Shown in pieces: positions 49,639-58,985 of a stretch of 59,341 nt of DNA. Position numbers and translations under genes: made by a program. The notes below the pieces were generated by a model. That model was given only the letters and a program-made list of their open reading frames with translations. It did no database searches and was not told the DNA's origin. Where the stretch lies: the NCBI GenBank assembly GCA_903914955.1, contig CAIWRB010000288.1, forward strand, positions 1-59,341, read 5' to 3'. This stretch comes from an uncultured Chloroflexota bacterium. GTDB lineage: Bacteria > Chloroflexota > Anaerolineae > Anaerolineales > Villigracilaceae. Each line of letters opens with the position of its first letter. Positions within the stretch are counted from its first letter, which is position 1.

Positions 49639-50685
49639 TTATGGTTTGGCAGGAGCTACACCAGTTGTGACAGAGCCGTCGAGCAATCCGGTATTGATTT
49701 TTTCCATTGCAGTCTTGACTTCGGCAGGCACGCTGCTGTCAAGGTCGTGATAGGGAGCGTAACCAGCTTTGCCGTTGAAATTGCCAGCTTTAATGGAACC
49801 ATCTTTGGCGGCGGCGATCAAGTCAGCCACGCCGGGGGTGATGAGCTTCATAGCGCTGGAGAGCATGCGGGAAGCAGCTTCAGGCAGGGTCAGGAACTGA
49901 TCAGCATCCACGCCGATGGCGAAAGCGCCGGCCTGAGCCGCAGCGGTGATGGCACCGTTTCCGGTCAAACCACCGCAACCAAAGACTGCATCTGCGCCCT
50001 GATCCATCATGGACTTGGCGGTCTGAGCGCCCCACTCGGGATCGGTGAAGGTCTTGTCGAAGCCCACATCGCTGTGGTATACAACGAATACTTCGGTGGT
50101 GGTTCCGTTCAAGCCGTCGGCATAAGCCGCGCCGGCTTTGTAGCCTTCACCATAGCGCCAGACTGGAGGAACAACGTCGGTACCGCAAACGGCACCGATC
50201 TTGTGGCTCTTGGACATCATCGCGCCGAGTGCACCAACGAGGAAGCCGGCCTGATCTTCAGGGAAATTCAAACCGGTGACGCCTGGGGTCTCCGCTGCCT
50301 GGAACTGATCCACGCCAATGAATTTGACATTGGGATAGGTTGCTGCTGCAGCGACAGTGGCTTCGCCGAGACCGAAACCTACGGTAACGATAACATCATA
50401 GCCGGCATCAGCAAAAGTGCCGATGTTCTTGGCATAGTCCTTGGCGTCGGCGGTCTCAATGAATTGAACCACATCAGCCACACCATCAGTCTTGGACTTC
50501 TGAACGCCTTCCCAGGCAGATTGGTTGAAGGATTTATCGTTGACCTTGCCCACATCGGACACGAGACCAACACAGAAGACTTCTGCTTTGGAGCAGTCTG
50601 CTTCTGTGGGCGCAGAAGCACCACAAGCCGTGAGGATCATCGAAGCGACAATCACCAGGGCCATAACAAAATAAAGCTTTTTCAT
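49639..50685 (-). CDS. BMP-family nucleoside-binding lipoprotein
   Basis: The 348-residue protein has a lipoprotein signal (lipobox LTAC) and the BMP/PnrA fold: VGLVSDVGKVNDKSFNQSAWEG, VTVGFGLGEATVAAAATYP, IGVDQFQ, GFLVGALGAMMSKSHKIGAVCG, and GADAVFGCGGLTGNGAITAAAQ. Such proteins bind purine or other nucleosides for the ABC importer encoded downstream on the minus strand. The promoter TTGCAC...TATACT upstream and the terminator downstream make it a separate, probably strongly expressed unit, as is usual for binding proteins. A good Shine-Dalgarno sequence precedes the ATG. Confidence 0.93.
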   Translation of the reverse strand: MKKLYFVMALVIVASMILTACGASAPTEADCSKAEVFCVGLVSDVGKVNDKSFNQSAWEGVQKSKTDGVADVVQFIETADAKDYAKNIGTFADAGYDVIVTVGFGLGEATVAAAATYPNVKFIGVDQFQAAETPGVTGLNFPEDQAGFLVGALGAMMSKSHKIGAVCGTDVVPPVWRYGEGYKAGAAYADGLNGTTTEVFVVYHSDVGFDKTFTDPEWGAQTAKSMMDQGADAVFGCGGLTGNGAITAAAQAGAFAIGVDADQFLTLPEAASRMLSSAMKLITPGVADLIAAAKDGSIKAGNFNGKAGYAPYHDLDSSVPAEVKTAMEKINTGLLDGSVTTGVAPAKP

Positions 50686-50758
50686 TTTTTTCTTCTCCTA
50701 GAAGAGTAAGGGGTTTAATGGCTTGCTTATAGTTTTAGCAAAGCCTTACGACTTTGCA

Positions 50759-50787
50759 AGTATAAATCCTTATTTTTTATTGTGCAA
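50759..50787 (-). promoter_or_regulatory. Sigma-A type promoter for first BMP gene
   Basis: Minus strand: TTGCAC (plus 50782-50787), 17-base spacer, TATACT (plus 50759-50764), about 75 bases before the ATG at 50685. The leader is not explained by a known riboswitch. Confidence 0.75.
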
Positions 50788-50799
50788 GCCTGAACAATG

Positions 50800-51807
50800 T
50801 CAGGGTTTTTCAATGGCGACGCCGGTTTTGATTTCCCCGCTTAACAGCTGTCCAAGCAAAGTGTCCAATTCCAGAGCCAAACTTTCTGGAAATCTTGGAT
50901 CAAGCGGCATGTACTTAAATTGACCTGATCGCGCATCAGTGATATTTCCATCCCTCAACAAACGGATCACATTCTGGATCTCGAAGCTAGTACTACCCAA
51001 AATAGAAGTTACTACACTTGAACCAGACACTCCTAAAACCGCAGCCTGATCACGCTCTGTGCCAATGGAATTGACCTGTGCCTCAGCCGCCGCGCGCAAC
51101 GCGCTTTGACCTGTCGCGCCGCCCGCCGCGAAGATCACATCTGCGCCGCGTTTAATTAATGTCTGCCCGCTATCAAATCCCCAGGTTTCATCAATGAATA
51201 GTTTTTCACTGCTGCCATTTTCGTTATAGAGCACCTGCACTTTAATGTTTTTATCTATATATTTCACACCCGCGCGGAAACCTTCGCAGTATCTCCACAT
51301 CGAACCAATACCGGAGGTCTCGCACAAGGCGCCGACGACTTGTGTCTTGGTGATGCGCGCAGCCAATACTCCGGCCAAGAATCCCATTTGATCTTCAGCG
51401 AATGTAAGTGGAATAATATTCGGGCGTACTTCTTCAACGGGTTGATTCATGCCGATAAAAACAGTATCAGGATAACGGTCGGCAGAGCGAAGCGTTTCAT
51501 CGCGCAGACCAACTCCGCTGGTGATGATCACATCGAATCCCTTTTGCGCAAAGTAGATGATATTTTTTTCGTAATCGCGCGTATCCACGGTGTCAATATA
51601 TTCAACTCGGTCTGCCAGCCCATTTGCTTTGGCCTCCTCCAATCCCGCCCACGTATCTTGATTAGCTCCATGATCCTGAATGCCGAGAGTATCCGTCACC
51701 AGCGCCGCGCAGAAAACTTTTTCGCTAAAACAATCTGGCGCTTGCGCGCAAGCAGTGATGCTTGACAGCGTAAGCGCCAGAATGAACCAACCCAATGTAA
51801 TTCTCAA
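50800..51807 (-). CDS. Second BMP-family binding lipoprotein
   Basis: The 335-residue protein has a lipoprotein signal (lipobox ITAC) and the same fold as the neighbouring BMP lipoprotein, with VTDTLGIQDHGANQDTWAGLEEA, IITSGVGLRDETLRSADRYPD, GFLAGVLAARITKTQVVGALCE and GADVIFAAGGATGQSALRAA. It ends in GVAIEKP as the first BMP does in GVAPAKP, showing that they are paralogues. The differences in the ligand loops suggest a different nucleoside or analogue. It is upstream of the first BMP gene, with 19 bases to the MFS gene on its other side. Confidence 0.9.
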   Translation of the reverse strand: MRITLGWFILALTLSSITACAQAPDCFSEKVFCAALVTDTLGIQDHGANQDTWAGLEEAKANGLADRVEYIDTVDTRDYEKNIIYFAQKGFDVIITSGVGLRDETLRSADRYPDTVFIGMNQPVEEVRPNIIPLTFAEDQMGFLAGVLAARITKTQVVGALCETSGIGSMWRYCEGFRAGVKYIDKNIKVQVLYNENGSSEKLFIDETWGFDSGQTLIKRGADVIFAAGGATGQSALRAAAEAQVNSIGTERDQAAVLGVSGSSVVTSILGSTSFEIQNVIRLLRDGNITDARSGQFKYMPLDPRFPESLALELDTLLGQLLSGEIKTGVAIEKP

Positions 51808-51825
51808 TTCCTAATTCCTACTTTG

Positions 51826-53103
51826 TTAGTGTGTCGCTTCGCCGTGTTTTACACCGAGCATCAACCACAATGAGATCAGCATAAAAGCAGGCGCGATCAA
51901 CATGATGACATTATAGTTGTTGTGCGTGACTTGGATTGCCAGACCATTCAAATTTGGACCGACGATGGCCGAGAGTGTGGAGAAAAGATAATACAACCCG
52001 GTAAATGTGCCGATGCGCGCGGCGCTGGTCAGGTCAACGATCATGGGCAGCGAATTGATGTTGACGAATGCCCAGGCGATGCCCGCGAAGATCAGCATCA
52101 CGCCTGCCAGTGTCAACATACGCGGACCACCTTCGACGAGCGGAATGCCGACCAAAGGCAGGGGCGCAATTTTCATCAACAAGGCGCTGGCAGGAGTAAT
52201 GTACAACAAAATTAATATGACGGTGATCATAGCCAGGCCAATTGAGATGGTGATGCGCCGTCCAATTTTGCCTGCAATATACCCGGATGGAATTGCGAAC
52301 AATACAAAGAACAGCGGAAGCACTGAAAGTAAAGTAGCTCCATCACCTTCAGGCAAGCCGAGATGATTTTTTGCATAGAGCGTGAAGAAGGTATCCACCG
52401 CAGAAAATCCAATGAACCAGAAAAAAATGGCCATCAGAATGCGAATACCGCTCTTGTCGGAGTTGTCGATCACTTCACGCAGACTCGCCAGAATACCGGG
52501 CTGTTTTTCGGTTGTTTCTGAATATTCCTTCGGCTCTTTAACAAAGAAAAAAACGATCAGTGCTGCGATGATGACCAGCGCGGAACCAAGCCAAAAAGGA
52601 AAGCTGGGGCTGATTTTGTATAACATGCCGCCTGTTTGCAGAGCCACGATCGTGCCAATACCGCCCATAAAGTTGATCACACCATTGGCTTGCGAGCGAT
52701 ACTGGGAAGGTGTGATGTCCGGCATGAGCGCCACAACGGGCGTGCGCCATAGCGCGGCGCTGAGCAGCATGGTGCTGGTACAGGCCACAAAGATGGGCAG
52801 CACTGACGCGATCGGGATCAAACCAAATGCGAGCGCGGTGATCGGTGCGCCAACGAGGATGAACGGGATACGCCGCCCAATGGGCGTGCGTAATCTGTCA
52901 GACCAGGCGCCGACGGGCGGCTGGATGAATAACGCGGCGATATTATCCAGTGTCATAAAGAAGCCGATCAAGATCGGGGAGAGGTGAAACTTATCCGCAA
53001 GAAAAATGGGGACGAATGCGTTGTACACGCCCCAGATCACGCTTGCGCCAAAAAATCCAAAACCGAGCAGAAAAATCTTTCCATAGTTGAATTTTGTTGC
53101 CAT
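51826..53103 (-). CDS. MFS transporter, SLC45/glycoside-type
   Basis: The 425-residue protein has twelve hydrophobic segments and the GPH/SLC45-like pattern: PPVGAWSDRLRTPIGRRIPFILVGAP after the second helix, and AGKIGRRITISIGLA in the seventh-eighth helix loop. Homologues carry sugars or glycosides with protons or cations; the substrate here is unknown. It lies in the minus-strand series trmD, MFS, BMP lipoprotein with short gaps, so it may be cotranscribed with the second BMP gene. Confidence 0.85.
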   Translation of the reverse strand: MATKFNYGKIFLLGFGFFGASVIWGVYNAFVPIFLADKFHLSPILIGFFMTLDNIAALFIQPPVGAWSDRLRTPIGRRIPFILVGAPITALAFGLIPIASVLPIFVACTSTMLLSAALWRTPVVALMPDITPSQYRSQANGVINFMGGIGTIVALQTGGMLYKISPSFPFWLGSALVIIAALIVFFFVKEPKEYSETTEKQPGILASLREVIDNSDKSGIRILMAIFFWFIGFSAVDTFFTLYAKNHLGLPEGDGATLLSVLPLFFVLFAIPSGYIAGKIGRRITISIGLAMITVILILLYITPASALLMKIAPLPLVGIPLVEGGPRMLTLAGVMLIFAGIAWAFVNINSLPMIVDLTSAARIGTFTGLYYLFSTLSAIVGPNLNGLAIQVTHNNYNVIMLIAPAFMLISLWLMLGVKHGEATH

Positions 53104-53141
53104 GTTTTCCTCCAGGTGTGTGGTTTGTCAAAGGTTGAAAA

Positions 53142-53924
53142 TTATTCGGCTTTTGATTTTTGACTTTCGACTTCAGCTTTTATACCCTCAATAAATTTTA
53201 AATCTTTTTTTGTTAATTCCGCTTTTTCCAGCATGTCGGGTCTTTTGTTAAACGTGCGTAACAGCGATTGTTCGCGGCGCCACTTATCTATTTTTGCGTG
53301 GTCGCCAGTCAGCAGAATGTCGGGAGTCTTCCAGCCGCGAAATTCGGGTGGACGTGTGTAATGAGGATATTCGAGCAAACCTGTGGCATGTGAGTCATCC
53401 TGCGCACCGGTTGGGTCGCCAAGAACATCGGGCAGGAGTCTGGCGATGGCGTCAATGAGAATTAACGCGGGAAGTTCGCCGCCTGTCAACACATAATCTC
53501 CAATGGAGATTTCATCTGTCACGAGATGCTCGCGGATGCGTTCATCGATTCCTTCGTAGCGGCCGCAGATCAGAAAAATACGCGGATGCTGAGAAAGTTC
53601 CTGCGCGATGCTTTGGTTGAAGACACGTCCCTGCGGGGTGAGCAAAATGATCGGGATCTTTGAATCAGACCTGGGCGGAGTTGGTTCGGTATTTAATTCC
53701 AATATTGTTTCTATGGCTTCGAAGACCGGGTCAGGTTTCATCACCATTCCGCCGCCACCGCCGTAGGGGGTGTCGTCGGTGGTGTGATGTTTGTCGTGTG
53801 TGTAGTCGCGGATGTTGTGCACGCGCACGTTGATCAGATCCCGTTCGCGGGCGCGTTTGATAATACTGGTTTCAAGATACGATGGGAAAACTTCTGGCAG
53901 GAGGGTAAAGACCTCAAATTGCAT
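53142..53924 (-). CDS. trmD: tRNA (guanine-N1)-methyltransferase
   Basis: The 260-residue protein is a SPOUT methyltransferase that makes m1G37 in tRNA using S-adenosylmethionine. It starts [21 protein letters not shown], has [45 protein letters not shown] with the knot, [23 protein letters not shown] and a helical C-terminal part. The usual neighbours rpsP, rimM and rplS are absent here. Confidence 0.97.
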   Translation of the reverse strand: MQFEVFTLLPEVFPSYLETSIIKRARERDLINVRVHNIRDYTHDKHHTTDDTPYGGGGGMVMKPDPVFEAIETILELNTEPTPPRSDSKIPIILLTPQGRVFNQSIAQELSQHPRIFLICGRYEGIDERIREHLVTDEISIGDYVLTGGELPALILIDAIARLLPDVLGDPTGAQDDSHATGLLEYPHYTRPPEFRGWKTPDILLTGDHAKIDKWRREQSLLRTFNKRPDMLEKAELTKKDLKFIEGIKAEVESQKSKAE

Positions 53925-53996
53925 GAGTGGATTTTAACATAGAAATTTTTCTGAACCCTGTGATGTTAGAAGTAAATGAGAAATCGAATCGCTTGC

Positions 53997-54032
53997 TTGA
54001 CTGTGTTTTGAAAAAAATGGTAATATGATTGC
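53997..54032 (+). promoter_or_regulatory. Promoter of the TPR operon, leaderless
   Basis: TTGACT (53997-54002), 18-base spacer, TAATAT (54021-54026), and ATG at 54033, exactly seven bases after the -10 box. Transcription would start at the A of the start codon, so the messenger is leaderless. No Shine-Dalgarno sequence is possible in so short a gap. Confidence 0.75.
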
Positions 54033-55322
54033 ATGTATCTAAAAGGCAGTAAATGGAGTATGAACCGCAGGCGGACGCGGCCAAATTGGTTTCGCATTAT
54101 TCTGCTGTCTTTGCTTGTGTTAGGCGGCTTGTACATGAATCGATTCATTATTCCGAACCAGCCTCAGTATGGCGTGCCTTCGCCGACTCCAACACGTTCG
54201 CCTGAATCATTTATCACAGACGCGGAAACTTATTTCAATCAAGGCAAGTTGATTCCTGCCATTAATTCCTATAAGGATGCCATCACCTCAAATCCGAACG
54301 ATCCAGCCGTGTATGTGGCTTTGGCGCAGGTTCAGGTCTTTCAAGGTCAATATAAAGAGGCGCAGAAAAGCGCTGAGTCAGCCATCCTGCTCAATAATGA
54401 TAGCTCCATGGCACACGCGGTGCTCGGCTGGGCTTTGAGTTTTCAAGGCGACTATCTTGAAGCTGAAACCAACATCAAACAGGCGCTGTTGCTGGATGAC
54501 AGGAATGCGCTTGCGCATGCTTATTATGTGGAAATCCTTGTTGGTTATTCCTACACCCCAACGGCTCCTTTTGGTGCCATTGAAAAAGCCATTGAGGAAT
54601 CTAGAGTCGCTGTGGATCTTGCACCCGATAAACTGGAAACCTATCGTGCGCGCGGGATCATTCTGGAAGCCACGGGTCAATATGATGAAGCGATCGATCA
54701 ATATAAAAAAGCGATCGATATCAACGGCAATATTCCAGACCTGCACCTCGCTCTTGGAATCAATTATCGCGTCCGAGGCTTTTACGATCTGGCAATAGCC
54801 GAATTTACAAGTGCCAATGCGCTAAATCCAAATGACCCCAACCCCGATCTTTATCTGTCGCGCACATACGCAACGATCGGCGAATTTGCACAATCCATGC
54901 AATACGCCGAGTCTGCAGTGGCGAATAATCCGGCAGATACAAATCTGCGCGGCAACCTCGGTGTGATGTATTATCGCAACGCCTACTGGGAGAAATCAAC
55001 CAAGGAACTTGGGTATGTGATCAACGGTGGTTTCACAGAGGATGGCACGCCGCTCAATGCGATCAACCTCCTGCCTGATGCTCCCCGCATTGCAGAGTAT
55101 TATTTCACTTATGGGCTAGCCCTTTCGCGGTTGAACAAATGCGGCGAAGCCCTGGGTATCGTGAGAATGATCAATGAACGCATCCCAACAGATGAGCTGG
55201 CCGTGGAGAATGCGACGGCTATCGTTAACCGCTGCCAGCAGAATCTCGTACAGACACCCATACCACCGTTTCCAACTTCGCCTAATCCTGCTGCTGCGAC
55301 GACTCCTACAGCCACACCATGA
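54033..55322 (+). CDS. Membrane-anchored TPR protein, first of two
   Basis: A 429-residue protein with a short cytosolic N-terminus, one TM helix near residues 22-42 (FRIILLSLLVLGGLYMNRF), a Pro/Thr-rich linker and about eight TPR units (for example LIPAINSYKDAITSNPNDPAVYVALAQ, DEAIDQYKKAIDINGNIPDLHLALG). The C-terminus is Thr/Pro/Ala-rich. The TPR part is predicted outside the membrane. Its last bases overlap the next gene by four (ATGA). The function may be assembly of a surface or envelope complex; there is no direct proof. A second in-frame ATG at 54060 is possible but has GGAG too close. Confidence 0.88.
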   Translation: MYLKGSKWSMNRRRTRPNWFRIILLSLLVLGGLYMNRFIIPNQPQYGVPSPTPTRSPESFITDAETYFNQGKLIPAINSYKDAITSNPNDPAVYVALAQVQVFQGQYKEAQKSAESAILLNNDSSMAHAVLGWALSFQGDYLEAETNIKQALLLDDRNALAHAYYVEILVGYSYTPTAPFGAIEKAIEESRVAVDLAPDKLETYRARGIILEATGQYDEAIDQYKKAIDINGNIPDLHLALGINYRVRGFYDLAIAEFTSANALNPNDPNPDLYLSRTYATIGEFAQSMQYAESAVANNPADTNLRGNLGVMYYRNAYWEKSTKELGYVINGGFTEDGTPLNAINLLPDAPRIAEYYFTYGLALSRLNKCGEALGIVRMINERIPTDELAVENATAIVNRCQQNLVQTPIPPFPTSPNPAAATTPTATP

Positions 55323-56725
55323 ACATCAATCCAAGGCACTTGCTATTTCGACGGCGCAGCGAATCCAATGTGTATCGCATGTTCTTTTGGATCACTTTGA
55401 TCCTCGGTGGAATCTGGCTGATCCGCTCTGTGCAGGCTGGCGATATCAAACCCCTCTTTGATCCCACACCTGTGCCCACACGCATGGCCGTATCTTTCGC
55501 GCTCGAAGGGGATGCGCAATTCACCGCAGGTCAATTGGAAGCCGCCATTACCGCCTATCGTGAAGCAGTTTCCCTGGATCCCAATAATGCTCAAATATTG
55601 GTAAAACTTGCGCGCATCCAAACCTATTCTTCTGCGATGATCGTGAATCGCGATGAAGTTGTAGCGCGCCTGAACGAGGCTCTTGAATCGGCAAAAAAAG
55701 CAGTTGACCTTGCGCCTGATGACAGCAATGTCCACGCCGCATACGCGTTTGCCATGGATTGGAGTGCGACCTATCTACCCGCGGACGAAGCGCGCGCGCT
55801 GCTCGCCAAGGCAGAACAGGAGGCGGTGCGTGCTTTGCAACTGGATCCTGATAACGTGCTCGCGCGAGCCTTTTATTCAGAAATTCTTCTCGACCAGGGA
55901 AAATGGAAGGATGCGCAGCAAAATATTGAGCAGGCTTTACAGCGCGATAATTCACTGATGGATACACATCGGGTGCAGGCTTCGGTGCTTGAGTCGGGAC
56001 AAGATTATGCGCTCGCGATTGAAGCCTATGACCGCGCAATTGCCATTACTCCAAACCTGACATTTTTATATCAACGCGCCGGCGCAAACTATCGCCGGCT
56101 GGCTTCTGACAGTCCCAACAAAGATGTTCAAAACCAGCTTTTTGAAAAATCCTTGGAAAAATTCGCCCAGGCGGCACGCATCAACGATCAATTAAAAATT
56201 AAAGACCCCGGGCCGTACCTTTCCATCGCAAAAACATATTCTCAAATGGGTCAGTTCTTCATTGCCATCCGCAATGTGCAGAAGACGATCGAGTTCCAGC
56301 CTTCCAATCCGGTTTTTTATGGTGAGCTGGGAGTGCTCTATCATAAGAATCGTAACTATGAGACTGGCATCCTGGCGCTCGAATGTGCCGTGCGTGGATG
56401 TACCGCGGAACAATCCTGTCCTGCGCGCGGGGACTGTGGTTCAAATGATATCGCCACTGAAGTGAAGGGACTTCCGCTCAGAGCAGATACGATCTACTAT
56501 TATGATGTGTACACCTCAGAATTGGCCGCCCTGAGTACTCCCAAGAAGAGTTACTGTACGGAGGCACTATCGATCGCCGGTGAGATCGCAGCCTCTGAGT
56601 TTGACAACGATCCCAATATCGCAGCGGATATTGTGGTGGTGCGTAGCATCTGTAATTTCGACTCGAAATCGGCAACGGCGACGAGTGAACCAACTGCCAG
56701 CGGAACATCTACGATTACTCCATAG
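55319..56725 (+). CDS. Membrane-anchored TPR protein, second of two
   Basis: A 468-residue paralogue with a TM segment near residues 20-40 (MFFWITLILGGIWLI), a short Pro/Thr linker and TPR units, such as LEAAITAYREAVSLDPNNAQILVKLAR, PDDSNVHAAYAFAMDW, and IEQALQRDNSLMDTHRVQASVLESG. Its last 100 residues contain a Cys-rich part (ECAVRGCTAEQSCPARGDC). The C-terminus is Ser/Thr/Pro-rich. Its start codon overlaps the stop of the first TPR gene, so they are translated together in equal amounts. Confidence 0.88.
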   Translation: MNINPRHLLFRRRSESNVYRMFFWITLILGGIWLIRSVQAGDIKPLFDPTPVPTRMAVSFALEGDAQFTAGQLEAAITAYREAVSLDPNNAQILVKLARIQTYSSAMIVNRDEVVARLNEALESAKKAVDLAPDDSNVHAAYAFAMDWSATYLPADEARALLAKAEQEAVRALQLDPDNVLARAFYSEILLDQGKWKDAQQNIEQALQRDNSLMDTHRVQASVLESGQDYALAIEAYDRAIAITPNLTFLYQRAGANYRRLASDSPNKDVQNQLFEKSLEKFAQAARINDQLKIKDPGPYLSIAKTYSQMGQFFIAIRNVQKTIEFQPSNPVFYGELGVLYHKNRNYETGILALECAVRGCTAEQSCPARGDCGSNDIATEVKGLPLRADTIYYYDVYTSELAALSTPKKSYCTEALSIAGEIAASEFDNDPNIAADIVVVRSICNFDSKSATATSEPTASGTSTITP

Positions 56726-56824
56726 TCTGGGCGGAGGGGAATATTAGGCACGCACAATCAACCCACGGGGGGCAGGATACGCTTTGTGATTCATCAGAGT
56801 TTTGTAAGAAATTCTATATTCCCC

Positions 56825-56853
56825 TTGACGCACCCTCTTTAACTAGGTAAGAT
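56825..56853 (+). promoter_or_regulatory. Sigma-A type promoter of groES-groEL
   Basis: TTGACG (56825-56830), 17-base spacer, TAAGAT (56848-56853). The transcript would begin near 56860, within the CIRCE operator. Confidence 0.85.
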
Positions 56854-56858
56854 TGATT

Positions 56859-56885
56859 TTAGCACTCGCAGCAATTGAGTGCTAA
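56859..56885 (+). promoter_or_regulatory. CIRCE operator (HrcA binding site)
   Basis: TTAGCACTC (56859-56867), nine-base spacer, GAGTGCTAA (56877-56885): a perfect CIRCE inverted repeat. HrcA bound here would repress the groE operon at normal temperature and release it on heat shock. hrcA itself is not in the window. Confidence 0.97.
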
Positions 56886-56930
56886 AATTTGTGTTTACAA
56901 CAAATCCAAATCCCTTATAGGAGACAAGAA

Positions 56931-57227
56931 ATGGCAAAGACATCATTCAAACCTTTGGGCGCTCGCGTGCTCATCGAAGCAGTGGAGCAGGAAGAAGTAA
57001 CCGCGGGCGGTATCGTCCTCCCCGAAACTGCGAAAGAAAAACCTCAGCAAGGTAAAGTACTGGCCGCCGGCCCCGGCGACCGCAATGACAAGGGCGAGCG
57101 CGTTGCCATGGATGTAAAAGCTGGCGACATCGTGCTGTTCGCCAAATACTCTGGCACAGAAGTCAAGATGGACGGCAAGAAATTGCTCATCATGCGCGAG
57201 AGTGATCTTCTCGGTATCGTCGGTTAA
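56931..57227 (+). CDS. groES: Co-chaperonin GroES
   Basis: The 98-residue protein begins [20 protein letters not shown] and has the mobile loop [20 protein letters not shown] that contacts GroEL, then [11 protein letters not shown] and [19 protein letters not shown]. It caps the GroEL ring during folding. The ATG at 56931 follows AGGAGA; an upstream in-frame ATG at 56889 lies within the leader and is not used. Cotranscribed with groEL from the CIRCE promoter. Confidence 0.97.
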   Translation: MAKTSFKPLGARVLIEAVEQEEVTAGGIVLPETAKEKPQQGKVLAAGPGDRNDKGERVAMDVKAGDIVLFAKYSGTEVKMDGKKLLIMRESDLLGIVG

Positions 57228-57246
57228 TTAAAAAGGAAATATTCCC

Positions 57247-58908
57247 ATGGCTGCTAAACAAATTGTATTTTCAGAAGAAGCCCGCCGCAAGCTTAAGAAC
57301 GGCATGACGATTGTTGCGAATGCTGTATCCGCAACCCTCGGACCGAAAGGCCGCAATGTTGCAATCGACCGCAAGTTCGGTTCCCCCAGCATCACCCACG
57401 ACGGTGTTTCCGTTGCGAAAGAAATTGAACTGGAAGACCCGTTTGAAAACATGGGCGCTCAACTCCTCAAGGAGGCCGCTCAGAAGACCAATGATATCGC
57501 TGGTGACGGTACAACCACATCCACCGTTTTGGCTTATGCCATCGTGACCGAAGGCCTCAAGGCTCTTGAAGCCGGTTACAACCCGATGCTGCTTAAGAAG
57601 GGCATTGAACTCGCCACCGAGACCATCGTGGCTGAACTCAAGAAAAATTCCACCAAGATCGACACCCGCGAAGAGATCGCCTCCGTAGCGACCAACTCTG
57701 CGGCTGATGCCGAGATCGGCGAATTGATAGCAGACGTGATGGACAAAGTTGGAAAAGACGGCGTCATCACCGTTGAAGAATCCAAGACCATGCAGTTCGA
57801 AACCGAATTCGTGGAAGGCATGCAGTTCGACCGTGGTTACATCTCGCCTTATTTCATCACCAATGGCGATCAGATGGAAGCCCAGATCAGCGACGCGTAT
57901 GTGTTGGTCTATGACAAGAAGATCTCTGCCGCACAGGACATTGTTCCTTTGCTCGAGAAACTTGTCCAATTAGGCAAGCGCGAGCTCGTCATCATTGCTG
58001 AAGATATTGACGGCGAAGCGATTGCGACCCTGATCTTGAACAAGATCCGCGGTATGTTGAACGTACTCGCCATCAAAGCCCCAGGCTTTGGCGACCGCCG
58101 CAAAGCCATGTTGCAGGATATTGCCGCCCTCACCGGTGGACAGGTCATCTCTGAAGAGACCGGCCGCAAGCTTGAAACAACCACCGTCCAGGATCTTGGT
58201 CGCGCTGAGAAGGTTGTCTCTGACAAAGAGAACACAACCATCATCGGCGGCAAAGGCAAGAAGGGCGATATCGATTCCCGCATCAAGGAAATCCGCATCG
58301 AGATCGACAAGAGCACCAGCGATTACGACAAGGAAAAACTTCAGGAACGTCTCGCCAAACTCAGCGGTGGTGTTGCCATCATCCGCGTAGGCGCCGCGAC
58401 CGAAACTGAAATGAAAGAGAAGAAGCACCGCGTGGAAGATGCCCTCTCAGCCGCTCGCGCTGCTGTAGAAGAAGGTATCGTCCCTGGTGGCGAAATCTCG
58501 CTCATCAACGCCGCTGTCAAACTCGACAAACTCGCCAAGCAGCATGCTGAAGACGAGAACGAAGAGATCAAAGTTGGCATCAACATCATCAAGAAGGCGC
58601 TCGAAGCCCCGATCCGCAAACTGGCTTCAAACGCTGGACAGGATGGTTCAGTCATCATTGACACCGTCCGCCGCACTGCCGCCGAGAAGAAGAACATCAA
58701 TATCGGGTTCAATGTGCTCACTGGCGAATACACCGACATGATCAAAGCGGGCGTGATTGACCCCGTCAAAGTTGTGCGCGGCGCTCTTGAGAACGCGGCA
58801 TCCATCGCCGCAATGATCCTCACAACTGACGTGTTGATCACGGATGTGCCTGCTAAAGAAAGCGGCCCAGCCATGCCTCCTGGTGGCATGGGCGGTATGG
58901 ATTACTAA
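57247..58908 (+). CDS. groEL: Chaperonin GroEL
   Basis: The 553-residue protein is the 60-kDa ring subunit. It has [22 protein letters not shown] near residue 30, [12 protein letters not shown] with the ATP-binding Asp near 87, the apical domain ([16 protein letters not shown]), the motif [20 protein letters not shown] and a C-terminal GGMGGMDY tail. It follows groES with a 19-base gap, and a terminator follows it. Codon use is strongly biased, as expected of a highly expressed gene. Confidence 0.99.
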   Translation: MAAKQIVFSEEARRKLKNGMTIVANAVSATLGPKGRNVAIDRKFGSPSITHDGVSVAKEIELEDPFENMGAQLLKEAAQKTNDIAGDGTTTSTVLAYAIVTEGLKALEAGYNPMLLKKGIELATETIVAELKKNSTKIDTREEIASVATNSAADAEIGELIADVMDKVGKDGVITVEESKTMQFETEFVEGMQFDRGYISPYFITNGDQMEAQISDAYVLVYDKKISAAQDIVPLLEKLVQLGKRELVIIAEDIDGEAIATLILNKIRGMLNVLAIKAPGFGDRRKAMLQDIAALTGGQVISEETGRKLETTTVQDLGRAEKVVSDKENTTIIGGKGKKGDIDSRIKEIRIEIDKSTSDYDKEKLQERLAKLSGGVAIIRVGAATETEMKEKKHRVEDALSAARAAVEEGIVPGGEISLINAAVKLDKLAKQHAEDENEEIKVGINIIKKALEAPIRKLASNAGQDGSVIIDTVRRTAAEKKNINIGFNVLTGEYTDMIKAGVIDPVKVVRGALENAASIAAMILTTDVLITDVPAKESGPAMPPGGMGGMDY

Positions 58909-58926
58909 ATCCGACCCCAAGTATTT

Positions 58927-58962
58927 GTTCGAGGCAGGTCTGAGATCTGCCTCGAACTTTTT
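58927..58962 (+). terminator. Terminator of groES-groEL
   Basis: GTTCGAGGCAG (58927-58937) pairs perfectly with CTGCCTCGAAC (58947-58957) around a nine-base loop and is followed by TTTTT. Confidence 0.93.
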
Positions 58963-58969
58963 AAGTTGG

Positions 58970-58985
58970 TATAATCTTGACGATG
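58970..58985 (+). promoter_or_regulatory. -10 box for leaderless SurA-like gene
   Basis: TATAAT at 58970-58975 with the ATG at 58983, seven bases later. No Shine-Dalgarno sequence is visible. The -35 region is not clear. Confidence 0.5.

Noticed and set aside
49747-50709. 320-codon open frame on the plus strand opposite the first BMP gene
   Set aside because: The minus-strand reading is a clear BMP lipoprotein with promoter and terminator; the plus frame has low-complexity composition and no family motif.
52382-52987. 201-codon plus-strand frame opposite the MFS gene
   Set aside because: Mirror of the hydrophobic codons of the MFS transporter, with no independent support.
57271-58889. Long open frames on the strand opposite groEL
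   Set aside because: They mirror the codon bias of groEL, have no start signals and resemble no protein family.
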